Assembly: GCA_946612175.1 (NCBI GenBank)
Contig: CAMOEO010000014.1
Location: 1-19,667, forward strand
DNA: 19,667 bases
Direction of reading: 5' to 3'
Origin: an uncultured Verrucomicrobiota bacterium
GTDB lineage: Bacteria > Verrucomicrobiota > Kiritimatiellia > RFP12 > UBA3636
The first letter of the stretch is position 1. The number at the start of each line of letters is the position of its first letter. Below are positions 12,853 through 19,654 of the stretch, piece after piece. Under the pieces are notes generated by a model. The model had not been told where the DNA came from and searched no databases. It worked only from the letters and a program-made list of their open reading frames with translations. The translations under genes were made by a program, and so were the position numbers.

Positions 12853-14184
12853 CTAGAAGAGCGTGAGGGTCACGTTGGCGCCGACCACGTTCTCGGTGTA
12901 GCTGTTGCCGATGTCGGAGTCGATCTTCTCGTAGGAGTAGAAGACGCTGCCGGAGAGGTTGTCCAGCAGGCGGCAGGTCGCCGAGAGGCGGGCGTAGACG
13001 GAATCGCGGTCGTACTCGGTCTTGCCGTTGTTGGCGGCCTTGAGCGCCTCGAGGTAGCCGTAGCGGGCGGCCGAGGGGTCGAGGTCGTCGTACGCGTCGT
13101 ACTGGCGGTTGCGGTACTCGATCGAGCCGTTCACGCGGTAGCGGCGCTCCTCGTCGAAGTAGTGCGTCACCGCGAGGTAGGTCGCGAAGTCCAGCTGCGA
13201 GGAGAACGGATAGATGTCCGAGTAGTCGCGGCCGAAGCGGATGCCGGCGAGGGCCTGCGTCTGCTGCTTCTGGAAGAGGCGGAGCTCGACGCGGGCCTGG
13301 CCGACGAGATCCTGGTTGTCCAGCTCGTCGGCCTCGTACCACGCGTGGTTGTAGCCGAGCGAGGCGTAGACCATGTTGTCCTTGCCGCCGTCGAAGTCGT
13401 AGTAGCCCTGGACGCCGACCGTCACGTACTGGACGCCCGGATCGAAGACGAGGCCCGCGCGCTTGGCCGCGTCGACCTCGCGATCCCAGCTCGTGTAGTC
13501 CGCGAACACGCCGACGCCGACGTACTCGGAGAGGACCTTCATGAGGTCGAGGCGCAGACCGTATTCGTCCTCGTCGGAGGAATCGGCGAGCTCGCTGTCC
13601 TCGTAGCGCTTGATGCGCCACCGGCCGGTGACCTTCGCGTAGTCGCCCTCGGGCGTGAGATCCTGCTTCACGGCCACGTTGAGGCGGTTCTCGTAGTAGT
13701 CGTGGTCGAGACGGCTGTCGCGGCTCTTGTCGTAGTCGTAGTCGTCGCCGTAGAAGTAGTCCCTCTGGCCGCTCCACCAGTACGTCTCGCGGACGGAGAG
13801 GAGCGTGCGGGGCGTGACCTTGTAGTCGAGGTTGACGCGGGCCGAGTGATCGACCCTGCTCTTCTCCGAGCCGGGCCGGCAGTTGTCGTGCCAGCGCCAG
13901 ACGGGCGAATAGCCGCCGTTGAGCTTGAGGCGCTCGGAGATCTCGCGATGGATCGTGATCGTCGGCGCGACGAAGAACGACCACTGGTCCTCCTTGTCCA
14001 TCGGCACGCCTGCGCGGACATAGCCGTCGGGGATGGAGTCGCGGTTGTCGGTGTACGCGACGCCGGTGGTGACGCGCAGGCCGAGCAGGGGCTTGTCGGC
14101 GGCGGCGCCGAACGCGGCGGTCGCGGCAACGGTCCCGGCCAGCAGGGCCGGAACGACGGAAACGGGCTTCTGGAAGAAACGCAT
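12853..14184 (-). CDS. Outer-membrane beta-barrel protein of the polysaccharide locus
   Basis: The 443-residue protein has a signal peptide (cleavage near residue 29, AFGAAA-DK). It then shows repeated amphipathic strands rich in Tyr/Trp/Asp and ends with the outer-membrane signature VGANVTLTLF, with a terminal Phe. Strands alternate throughout (LRVTTGVAYTDNRD, WSFFVAPTITIHREI, LLSVRETYWW, VYARLSATCRLL). It resembles the BBP2-type barrels found with exosortase or exopolysaccharide loci, which may pass or anchor the polymer at the cell surface; the exact role is unproven. The start is supported by GGAG eight bases upstream and a good promoter. It is the first gene of the locus, separated from wzc by a strong terminator. 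Confidence 0.85.
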   Translation of the reverse strand: MRFFQKPVSVVPALLAGTVAATAAFGAAADKPLLGLRVTTGVAYTDNRDSIPDGYVRAGVPMDKEDQWSFFVAPTITIHREISERLKLNGGYSPVWRWHDNCRPGSEKSRVDHSARVNLDYKVTPRTLLSVRETYWWSGQRDYFYGDDYDYDKSRDSRLDHDYYENRLNVAVKQDLTPEGDYAKVTGRWRIKRYEDSELADSSDEDEYGLRLDLMKVLSEYVGVGVFADYTSWDREVDAAKRAGLVFDPGVQYVTVGVQGYYDFDGGKDNMVYASLGYNHAWYEADELDNQDLVGQARVELRLFQKQQTQALAGIRFGRDYSDIYPFSSQLDFATYLAVTHYFDEERRYRVNGSIEYRNRQYDAYDDLDPSAARYGYLEALKAANNGKTEYDRDSVYARLSATCRLLDNLSGSVFYSYEKIDSDIGNSYTENVVGANVTLTLF

Positions 14185-14239
14185 GGGTTTTGCTCCGTGG
14201 GATGACTTTGTCTGGAGGGATTGCCTCGTACGGGGCCAG

Positions 14240-14269
14240 AGAATAACGGAAGAGGGGGGGGCGTGTCAA
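14240..14269 (-). promoter_or_regulatory. Promoter of the polysaccharide locus with an 8-G/C tract in its spacer
   Basis: On the minus strand TTGACA (14269-14264) and TATTCT (14245-14240) are separated by 18 bp. Eight of the spacer bases are one C run (G run at 14254-14261 on the plus strand). Transcription would start near 14233, leaving a 5' leader of about 50 nt that carries GGAG (14196-14193) before the ATG. Confidence 0.7.
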
Positions 14270-14293
14270 CCCCAAAAATCAAGGGGCTCAAAA

Positions 14294-14317
14294 CGGGGCG
14301 GAACTCGGGGCGCCCCG
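14294..14317. promoter_or_regulatory. Inverted repeat between the barrel and mcsA promoters
   Basis: CGGGGCG and CGCCCCG flank a 10-nt loop, between the two divergent promoters and just upstream of the mcsA -35 box. It could be an operator, but in such GC-rich DNA a 7-bp repeat can be chance. No CtsR or HrcA-type operator was seen. Confidence 0.2.
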
Positions 14318-14331
14318 CCCGAATGCAAGGC

Positions 14332-14360
14332 TTGTCCCCGGCGGCGATTTGTGGCATAAT
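14332..14360 (+). promoter_or_regulatory. Promoter of mcsA-mcsB (leaderless arrangement)
   Basis: TTGTCC (14332-14337) and CATAAT (14355-14360) are 17 bp apart, with TGG just before the -10 box (extended -10). Only 8 nt lie between the -10 box and the ATG at 14369, so the transcript should begin within about two bases of the start codon. No ribosome-binding site can fit. Confidence 0.75.
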
Positions 14361-14368
14361 CCGCGCCC

Positions 14369-14872
14369 ATGAAATGCGAAATCTGCCATCTCGAGGAGGC
14401 CTCGCGCGCCATCTCGCGGGTCGTCGACGGCGAGCCGAAGGAGCTCTACGTCTGCGACGCCTGCGCCCGCGTCTCGGCGTCCGCCCCCGCGGGCGGTCCC
14501 GACGGGCGCGGCCTCACCGACGTGCTCTTCTCCCTCGGCATGCCCGTCCCGCCCGACCGTCGGGCGGCGGACGCCGTCTGCCCCGTCTGCGGGCTCTCCC
14601 GCGGCGACCTCCGCGCCCGGCGCCGGCTCGGCTGCCCTCGCTGCTTCGAGACGTTCGAGACGGACGTCCGGACGTTCCTCTCCGCCCAGGTCCCCGCCGC
14701 CCCGCGCTCGGGCGAGGATCCCGACGAGGCGCTCCGCCACCGCGCCGCCGACCGCCTCCGCCGCGAGCTCGACCACGCAATCCGAGAGGAGCGCTTCGAG
14801 GACGCCGCGCGCCTCTCTGCGCGGCTGCACGACCTGCGCGACCCCGGCGCCAGGCGCGAGACCGATGGCTAG
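14369..14872 (+). CDS. mcsA: McsA-like zinc-binding protein with UVR motif
   Basis: The 167-residue protein has four CxxC pairs (C3/C6, C29/C32, C71/C74, C89/C92), as in McsA, forming two treble-clef-like zinc sites. A C-terminal UvrB/UvrC (UVR) helical-hairpin motif follows (about 128-156, LDHAIREERFEDAARLSARLHDL). In Bacillus, McsA activates the arginine kinase McsB, which marks damaged proteins for ClpCP. Here it overlaps the next gene by 8 bp, so the two are translationally coupled. Because the partner appears catalytically dead, McsA may act as an adaptor or scaffold. The start is fixed by the promoter 8 nt upstream; expression is probably leaderless. Confidence 0.88.
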   Translation: MKCEICHLEEASRAISRVVDGEPKELYVCDACARVSASAPAGGPDGRGLTDVLFSLGMPVPPDRRAADAVCPVCGLSRGDLRARRRLGCPRCFETFETDVRTFLSAQVPAAPRSGEDPDEALRHRAADRLRRELDHAIREERFEDAARLSARLHDLRDPGARRETDG

Positions 14873-16127
14873 GCGCCCCTCCCGCGGTTCCGCCCCGCGC
14901 CGCGGCGCCGGCGACTGGATCGACGACCTCCCGTTCGGGACGATCGTCCTGCACCGCACCGTCGGCCTCTACCGCAACCTCGAGCAGACGGTCTTTCCCG
15001 AGCGCGCCACCCCCGCGGGGCTCGCCAACGCCCGCGCCCGCGTCCTCGACGCCCTCGCCGCGGCGGGCGCCGCCTCGCGCCGCCCCCTCGCCGTCCTCGA
15101 CGGGTCCTTCGCCTCGCTGCTCGATCCCGCGACGGGCCCCGGCCCCGCCTACTTCGCGGGGCTTCCCCTCCCCCGCGACCCCAAGGCCTCCCGCTGGGAC
15201 GAGGCGACGTTCGCCGACCTCGGCGGCGGCGCGATGACGGCCGTCGTCAACGCCGAGGACCACCTCGCGCTCTTCGACCGCTCGGAGGGGCCCTTCGTCC
15301 GGCAGTGGAAGACGCTCGACCTCGTCGCCGACGCCGTCGGCAAGACCGCCCCCTTCGCCTACGCCCCCGACTACGGCCACCTCGCCGCCAACCCCGACCA
15401 CGTCGGCACCGGGCTCGTGCTCTCCTGCGACGTCTCGCTCTTCGGCCTCTGCATCGACCGCTCGCTCGACGCCTCGCTGCGCGCGCTCGACCGCCTCGGC
15501 TTCTCGACCGATCCCGTCTACGGCCCCTTCCCCGGCGAGGATTCCCCCGTCGAGGCGCCCGGCTGCCTCTACCGCATCGTCTCCGCCCGCGACACGGGCG
15601 CCGCGCGGGACATTGTCGCGCGGATGGACGCCGTCTGCCGCGAGGTCGCCCGCCAGGAGCAGAACGCGAGGCTCCGCCTCCTCGACGACCGCTCCCCCGA
15701 GCTGCTCGACTTCGTCGCGCGCTCCGTCGCCGCCGGCGCCTACGCCCACGCCGCGCCCGCCAGCGAGGCGATCGATCTGGCCCTCGCCGCGATCTTCGCC
15801 GCCGACCTCGGGCTCCTTCGCCTCCGCAAGCGCGAGCTCGAGCCCCTCCTCGCCCTCCCCGCGCTCCTCGCCGCGGAGGCCGCGACGGCCCCGGCCGCGC
15901 ACGGCGACGCGGAGGCCAAGGACGGCGCAGCCGCTGACGGCGGCGCGGAGGCGAAGGACGGTGCAGCAGCGGACGGCGGCACGGAGGAGAAGAAGGCGAA
16001 GGACGCCCCCTCCGCGCACGGCCGCGACACGGACGCCGACACGACGGAACGCCGCGCGGCGCGCGCCGCGCTTCTCGCGCCCGTCTTCCGCCCCCTTCTC
16101 CCGCAGCTCGACCGGCTGGGCGACTAG
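14865..16127 (+). CDS. mcsB: McsB-like ATP:guanido phosphotransferase homologue, probably a pseudokinase
   Basis: The 420-residue protein aligns with McsB through landmarks VL....LYRNLE..VFP (28-45), VNAEDH (128-133), GHLAANPDHVGTGL (171-184) and VYGPFPGE (218-225). By alignment from memory with Bacillus McsB, the five arginines that hold ATP phosphates are replaced: T32, G34, A135, V185 and Y219. The active-site Cys of TSCPTN is N176, and one Glu of NEEDH is A130. The fold looks kept but phosphorylation activity unlikely. A C-terminal extension after about residue 335 includes two 12-residue repeats AEAKDGAAADGG and a charged segment, absent from the 363-residue Bacillus protein. It starts inside the end of mcsA and shares a CTAG stop with the convergent pseudopilin gene. 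No clpC is nearby. The symbol indicates homology only. Confidence 0.8.
   Translation: MARRPSRGSAPRRGAGDWIDDLPFGTIVLHRTVGLYRNLEQTVFPERATPAGLANARARVLDALAAAGAASRRPLAVLDGSFASLLDPATGPGPAYFAGLPLPRDPKASRWDEATFADLGGGAMTAVVNAEDHLALFDRSEGPFVRQWKTLDLVADAVGKTAPFAYAPDYGHLAANPDHVGTGLVLSCDVSLFGLCIDRSLDASLRALDRLGFSTDPVYGPFPGEDSPVEAPGCLYRIVSARDTGAARDIVARMDAVCREVARQEQNARLRLLDDRSPELLDFVARSVAAGAYAHAAPASEAIDLALAAIFAADLGLLRLRKRELEPLLALPALLAAEAATAPAAHGDAEAKDGAAADGGAEAKDGAAADGGTEEKKAKDAPSAHGRDTDADTTERRAARAALLAPVFRPLLPQLDRLGD
15909..15980 (+). repeat. 36-bp tandem repeat in the mcsB-like gene
   Basis: Two 36-bp units (15909-15944 and 15945-15980) encode AEAKDGAAADGG twice. They differ at several mostly synonymous positions, so they are older than the transposase repeats. 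They form a flexible linker in the C-terminal tail. Confidence 0.7.
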
Positions 16128-16564
16128 CGGTCGGAGAGGTCCGAGTCGTCGCGCCGGTCCGCGGCGGAGACGCGCCTCGCGCCGCCGCGGAGCGCCACCT
16201 CGACGCTCGTCCCGGCGGGATCGGCCAGGTCCAGCGTCGAGAGGTCCGCCCCGTTCGGCCAGTACACGGGATTCCGCCCGCGGTCCGCGAGCCAGCGGTC
16301 CACCATCGCGGCGGTGACGTCCGCCCGGTTGGTGACGGCGCCGTCCCGGAGCATCTCCTCGACGGCCAGGTCGCACCGCTCCGCCGCGCGGGCGACGAGC
16401 TGCACGCGGGCGCCGTCGCGCGCCCGGAAGTAGTCCGGCACGAACGCGAAGGCCGCCATCGCGGCGATCGCCACGAGGAACAGCAGCTCCAGCGGCGTGA
16501 CGCCGCCCGCGGCGCCGCGGCGGCGCGCGTCGCGGAGAGGTCCTGCTGCGGTGCGGGCGCCCAT
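16124..16564 (-). CDS. Type IV pilin-like / pseudopilin protein
   Basis: The 146-residue protein has a basic leader ending in GG at 20-21, then VTPLELLFLVAIAAMAAFAFVPDYF. This gives a prepilin peptidase site between G21 and V22 with the conserved Glu at +5 (E26), followed by a hydrophobic helix. The rest is short and polar (NPVYWPNGADLSTLDL is a typical small-pseudopilin element). It should be processed by a prepilin peptidase and placed in the inner membrane or a type II secretion/pilus-like filament. It begins 2 nt after the manA stop, without a ribosome-binding site, so it is probably translationally coupled. Its TAG stop overlaps the TAG of the convergent mcsB-like gene within one CTAG. 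No other pilus gene is in view. Confidence 0.75.
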   Translation of the reverse strand: MGARTAAGPLRDARRRGAAGGVTPLELLFLVAIAAMAAFAFVPDYFRARDGARVQLVARAAERCDLAVEEMLRDGAVTNRADVTAAMVDRWLADRGRNPVYWPNGADLSTLDLADPAGTSVEVALRGGARRVSAADRRDDSDLSDR

Positions 16565-16566
16565 CG

Positions 16567-17547
16567 CTAGAGCTCCACGGTGAGGACGGTCGCCTCCGCC
16601 CCGCGCGGGGCGACGGCGTACGCGCCGAGCGACGCGGGCAGCAGGCAGCTGCGCCCGCGCGGGATGGCCGTCTCCCCTCCCCCGTCCGTGACGACCAGGT
16701 CGGCGTCCGCGGCGAAGAGGATGCGGAACGTCCTGCCGTCGAGCGTCCCGGGCTCGGGCGCGCGCAGAGTCAGGCGCTCCATCGTGAAGTAGTCGCTGCG
16801 CACGACGCGCTCGCGAACGTTGCGCGGGTCGGCGGAGGGCATCGGGAACGGCGTCGAGAGCCCGACGCCGCCGATCTTCCAGCCGATCGCCTCCATCGCC
16901 TTCGCGACGTGCAGCTCGCGCGGCCGGCCGTCCGGCCCCACGCGGTCCCAGTCGTAGACGCGGTAGGTGGTGTTGGAATTCTGCTGGACCTCGAGCACGA
17001 GGCATCCCTCGCAGATGGCGTGCACGAGGCCGCCCGGGATGTAGAGCGCCTTGCCGGGCTCGGCGTCGACCGCGCGCAGCAGCGCGGAGACCTGGCGCTC
17101 GCGGACCGCGTCGGCGAAGATGCGCGGCCCGACGCCGTCCTTGAGGCCCGCGCAGACCTGCGCGCCCGGCTCGGCGTCGAGGAAGTACCACATCTCCGTC
17201 TTCGCCTCGCCGCCGTGGCGCGCGGCTCCCTCGTCGTCCGGATGGACCTGCACGGAGAGGCGCTTCGAGGCGTCGATCAGCTTGACGAGCAGCGGAAAGC
17301 GCGGCCCCTCCGCGTAGGTCCCCGCGAGCGCGGGGCCGTACGCCTCGAAGAGGTCGGCGAGCGTGCGGCCGTCGAAGGGGCCGCCCTCGACGACGGACAT
17401 GCCGTCGGGGTGCGCGCTCACCTCCCACGACTCGGCGCACGGCGCGGGCGTCCCCGTCCGGCCGAAGCGCTCCGCGATGCGCGACCCGCCCCAGAGATAG
17501 TCCTTGTAGACGGGGCGGAACAGCAGCGGACGAAGCGGGGCTTCCAT
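16567..17547 (-). CDS. manA: Mannose-6-phosphate isomerase, class I (short Bacillus-type)
   Basis: The 326-residue cupin protein interconverts mannose-6-phosphate and fructose-6-phosphate. Metal-site motifs are present: SVQVHPDD (98-105, with Q100 and H102), KTEMWYFLD (116-124, with E118) and IPGGLVHAI (170-178, with H176). NSNTTYRVYDWDR (190-202) supplies the catalytic arginine region. The length fits the short ManA/Pmi group. It lies between a LysM lipoprotein gene (18 bp upstream) and a pseudopilin gene (2 bp downstream), all on one strand, so they are probably one transcript from the promoter at 18474-18502. ManA may link central metabolism to mannose-containing exopolysaccharide made by the nearby export locus. 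No Shine-Dalgarno is visible. Confidence 0.92.
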   Translation of the reverse strand: MEAPLRPLLFRPVYKDYLWGGSRIAERFGRTGTPAPCAESWEVSAHPDGMSVVEGGPFDGRTLADLFEAYGPALAGTYAEGPRFPLLVKLIDASKRLSVQVHPDDEGAARHGGEAKTEMWYFLDAEPGAQVCAGLKDGVGPRIFADAVRERQVSALLRAVDAEPGKALYIPGGLVHAICEGCLVLEVQQNSNTTYRVYDWDRVGPDGRPRELHVAKAMEAIGWKIGGVGLSTPFPMPSADPRNVRERVVRSDYFTMERLTLRAPEPGTLDGRTFRILFAADADLVVTDGGGETAIPRGRSCLLPASLGAYAVAPRGAEATVLTVEL

Positions 17548-17565
17548 CGCGATGGCGCGGGCGCC

Positions 17566-18429
17566 CTAGTCCTGGAAGCCGAACGAGGCCTCGTCGTCGA
17601 TCGACGCAGGCGCCTCGGGCGCGGCCGGGGGCGGCACCGCCGGCGCGGCGGGCGCCGCGGCGGGGGCGGCCGGCGCGGGGGCGGCGCCCGCGGCCGAGGG
17701 GACGTAGATCGGCTGGCCGGCGCGGAGCTTGCGCGGATCCGAGAGGCCGTTGGCCTCCATGATCGCCTTCACCGTCGTGCCGTGCGCCTTCGCGATGCGG
17801 CCGAGGATCTCGTTCTCCTTGACGACGTAGACCGTGTAGCCGGCCTTGGGCGGGAGCGTCGCCGCGGCCTTCTTCTTCGGCGCGGCGGGCTTGGCGGCGG
17901 GAGCCGCGGCGCCCAGGCCCGTGCCCCGGGGCGGAAGGTTCAGCTTCATCTTCGGACGGATCTTGTTCGGATCCTTGAGCGAGGGGTTCGCGTCGCGCAG
18001 CGCCTTCTGCGAGACGCCGTGCCGCTGCGCGATGCGGCCGAAGATGTCGCCTTCCTGCACGACGTAGACGCCGGCGCCGGCGGAGTCGGGGGCCGGGACG
18101 ACGGGCGCGGGCTCCGGCGGGGGCGGCGGGGGCGAGACGTGGCGGCCCGTGCGGCCCTTCAGGCCGTCGGACTCGATCTCGAACGTCTTCGCGCCGTCGC
18201 CCTCCTCGGCGCCGACGACCTCCTGGTAGGTGCCGGGCGTGCCGACGAGCGAGGCGTCGCGGATCTCGCCGCCGGGCTGGATCGCGTCGTCGAGGACGGG
18301 GCCGGGCGCGACCTGCGCGTCGGGCGGAGGAACGGCGGCGCCTTCCGTGTGGACGGTGCGGCAGCCGGAGGTAAGGACGGCGGCCGCGAGGGCGGCGCCG
18401 GCGAAAAGGAAGGTGGAGCGGATTTTCAT
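17566..18429 (-). CDS. Lipoprotein with two LysM domains
   Basis: The 287-residue protein starts with a lipoprotein signal ending LTSGC (lipidated C23). A linker with a run of prolines (100-105) follows, then LysM 1 (about 121-166: YVVQEGDIFGRIAQRHGVS..ALRDANPSL) and LysM 2 (about 199-244: YVVKENEILGRIAKAHGTT..AIMEANGL). The tail is Ala/Pro-rich and ends in DDEASFGFQD. LysM modules bind peptidoglycan N-acetylglucosamine chains, so the protein probably tethers the membrane to the cell wall or scaffolds wall enzymes; no catalytic domain is present. It is the first gene of an operon with manA and the pseudopilin. The leader before the ATG is pyrimidine-rich; GAGG lies about 10 nt upstream. Confidence 0.88.
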   Translation of the reverse strand: MKIRSTFLFAGAALAAAVLTSGCRTVHTEGAAVPPPDAQVAPGPVLDDAIQPGGEIRDASLVGTPGTYQEVVGAEEGDGAKTFEIESDGLKGRTGRHVSPPPPPPEPAPVVPAPDSAGAGVYVVQEGDIFGRIAQRHGVSQKALRDANPSLKDPNKIRPKMKLNLPPRGTGLGAAAPAAKPAAPKKKAAATLPPKAGYTVYVVKENEILGRIAKAHGTTVKAIMEANGLSDPRKLRAGQPIYVPSAAGAAPAPAAPAAAPAAPAVPPPAAPEAPASIDDEASFGFQD

Positions 18430-18463
18430 GGAGAGGGGCCTCGTTTTCCCCGGAGGGGCGTTG

Positions 18464-18493
18464 ACGGGCCTTTATCATAGCGGAAAGGCCCGT
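18464..18493. repeat. Perfect 10-bp inverted repeat overlapping the LysM operon promoter
   Basis: ACGGGCCTTT (18464-18473) and AAAGGCCCGT (18484-18493) flank a 10-nt loop that contains the -10 box TATGAT of the minus strand. The repeat also lies 49-78 bp downstream of the era stop. It may be a repressor operator or a mRNA 3' hairpin for era; no T run follows on the minus strand, so an intrinsic terminator is unlikely. Confidence 0.65.
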
Positions 18494-18502
18494 GCATGTC
18501 CA
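18474..18502 (-). promoter_or_regulatory. Promoter of the LysM lipoprotein-manA-pseudopilin operon
   Basis: On the minus strand TGGACA (18502-18497) and TATGAT (18479-18474) are 17 bp apart. Each matches the sigma-70 consensus at five of six positions. The start would be near 18467, inside one arm of the inverted repeat, giving a leader of about 38 nt. Confidence 0.75.
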
Positions 18503-18541
18503 ATCAAAAAATGGAGCCGCGGAGGAACCGAGAAATGACGC

Positions 18542-19618
18542 TCAGCAGTAGCCGATGCGGCGCAGGAGGAAGAAGTTCTGGTCCCAGTCGGGCTCGACGC
18601 GCACCCAGAGCTCGCACTCGACCGCGGGCGCGTCGAAGAAAGCGCGGAGCGCGGCCTCGCTGCGGCGCTTCGCGGCGCGGAGCGTGCGCCCCTTCTCGCC
18701 GAGGACGATCCCCTTCTGCCCCGGCTTCCGGACATAGACCGTCCCCTTCACGAGCACCGAGCGGTCGGGGCGCTCCGCGATGGTCTCGACCGAGACGCCG
18801 ATCGAGTGCGGCAGCTCGTCGTCGAACAGCCCGAAGAGCTGCTCTCGGATGACATCCGCCGCCGCGAGCTTGCGCGGATGGTCGCTCACGGTGTCGCCGT
18901 CGAAGAGCATCGGCCCCTCCGGCAGCAGGCCGAAGAGCGCGTCGAGCAGCGCCCCCACGCCCTCCCCCGTCCGGGCCGATCCGCGGAGCCAGCGCGGGCG
19001 CACGACGGGGCGCGGCGGCGCCGCCTCCCGCCTCCGGCGCTTCCACGGCTTGACGGGCCGGGCGGGCGCCTCCGCGTCCGCGGCCGCGGGCGGCGGCGCG
19101 GCCAGGCGCGCCTCGCTGTGCTCCACGGCGCGGTCCCAGCAGGCGCGGAACGCGTCCTCGCGGCACGCGGCGTCCGCCTTGTTGAGGAAGACGACGACCG
19201 GGACGGGCGAGCGGACGAGCCGCTGCATCCAGCCCTCGTCCTCCATCTCCGGAGCGCGCGAGGCGTCGCAGAGCAGCAGCACCGCGTCGGCGCCCTCGAC
19301 CGAGGCGCGCGCCGCCTTGTTCATCGCCGTGCCGAGCACGCTGCGGCTGCGGTGCAGGCCCGGGGTGTCGAGCAGCGCGATCTGGCCGCGCGCCTCGGTG
19401 AGCACGCCGCGGACGAGCGAGCGGGTCGTCTGGACGACGGGGCTCACGATCGAGACCTTCTCGCCGACGAGGCGGTTCACGAGCGTGGACTTGCCCGCGT
19501 TGGTGCGGCCGACGACGGCCACGACGCCCACGTGCGGCGCGACCGTCCCCGCGGGGGCGTCGAGCAACGGCGACGGGGCGGCCCCCTGCGCCCCCTTCGG
19601 TTCGGTTTCGTCTTCCAT
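18542..19618 (-). CDS. era: GTPase Era, 16S rRNA-binding ribosome assembly factor
   Basis: The 358-residue protein has the GTPase motifs G1 GRTNAGKST (37-45), G2 QTTR (63-66), G3 DTPG (84-87), G4 NKAD (146-149) and G5 GSAR (213-216). A KH domain with KGTVYVRKPGQKGIVLGEKG (GxxG near 307-310) and ELWVRVEPDW follows. Era binds the 3' end of 16S rRNA and helps mature the 30S subunit. It is longer than the usual roughly 300 residues because of a 28-residue N-terminal extension and an insertion of about 35 residues rich in Pro, Ala and Arg (172-208) between G4 and G5. The start at 19618 is supported by a -10 box ending 7 nt upstream, implying a leaderless mRNA. Confidence 0.95.
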   Translation of the reverse strand: MEDETEPKGAQGAAPSPLLDAPAGTVAPHVGVVAVVGRTNAGKSTLVNRLVGEKVSIVSPVVQTTRSLVRGVLTEARGQIALLDTPGLHRSRSVLGTAMNKAARASVEGADAVLLLCDASRAPEMEDEGWMQRLVRSPVPVVVFLNKADAACREDAFRACWDRAVEHSEARLAAPPPAAADAEAPARPVKPWKRRRREAAPPRPVVRPRWLRGSARTGEGVGALLDALFGLLPEGPMLFDGDTVSDHPRKLAAADVIREQLFGLFDDELPHSIGVSVETIAERPDRSVLVKGTVYVRKPGQKGIVLGEKGRTLRAAKRRSEAALRAFFDAPAVECELWVRVEPDWDQNFFLLRRIGYC

Positions 19619-19625
19619 GCCCCCG

Positions 19626-19654
19626 ATTCTACCATAAAACCGCCGCCGCGCGAA
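19626..19654 (-). promoter_or_regulatory. Promoter of era (leaderless arrangement)
   Basis: On the minus strand the -10 box TAGAAT (19631-19626) is preceded by TGG (extended -10). A weak -35 TTCGCG lies at 19654-19649, 17 bp upstream. Seven nt separate the -10 box from the ATG, the same spacing as at the transposase gene. Confidence 0.6.

Noticed and set aside
14270..14368. CtsR- or HrcA (CIRCE)-type operator upstream of mcsA
   Set aside because: Neither the CtsR direct repeat nor the CIRCE inverted repeat could be found; only a GC-rich 7-bp inverted repeat is present.
16124..18478. One 784-codon minus-strand frame covering LysM, manA and the pseudopilin
   Set aside because: Only its last 146 codons (the pseudopilin) look like real protein; LysM and manA are clearly encoded in other frames with their own starts and stops.
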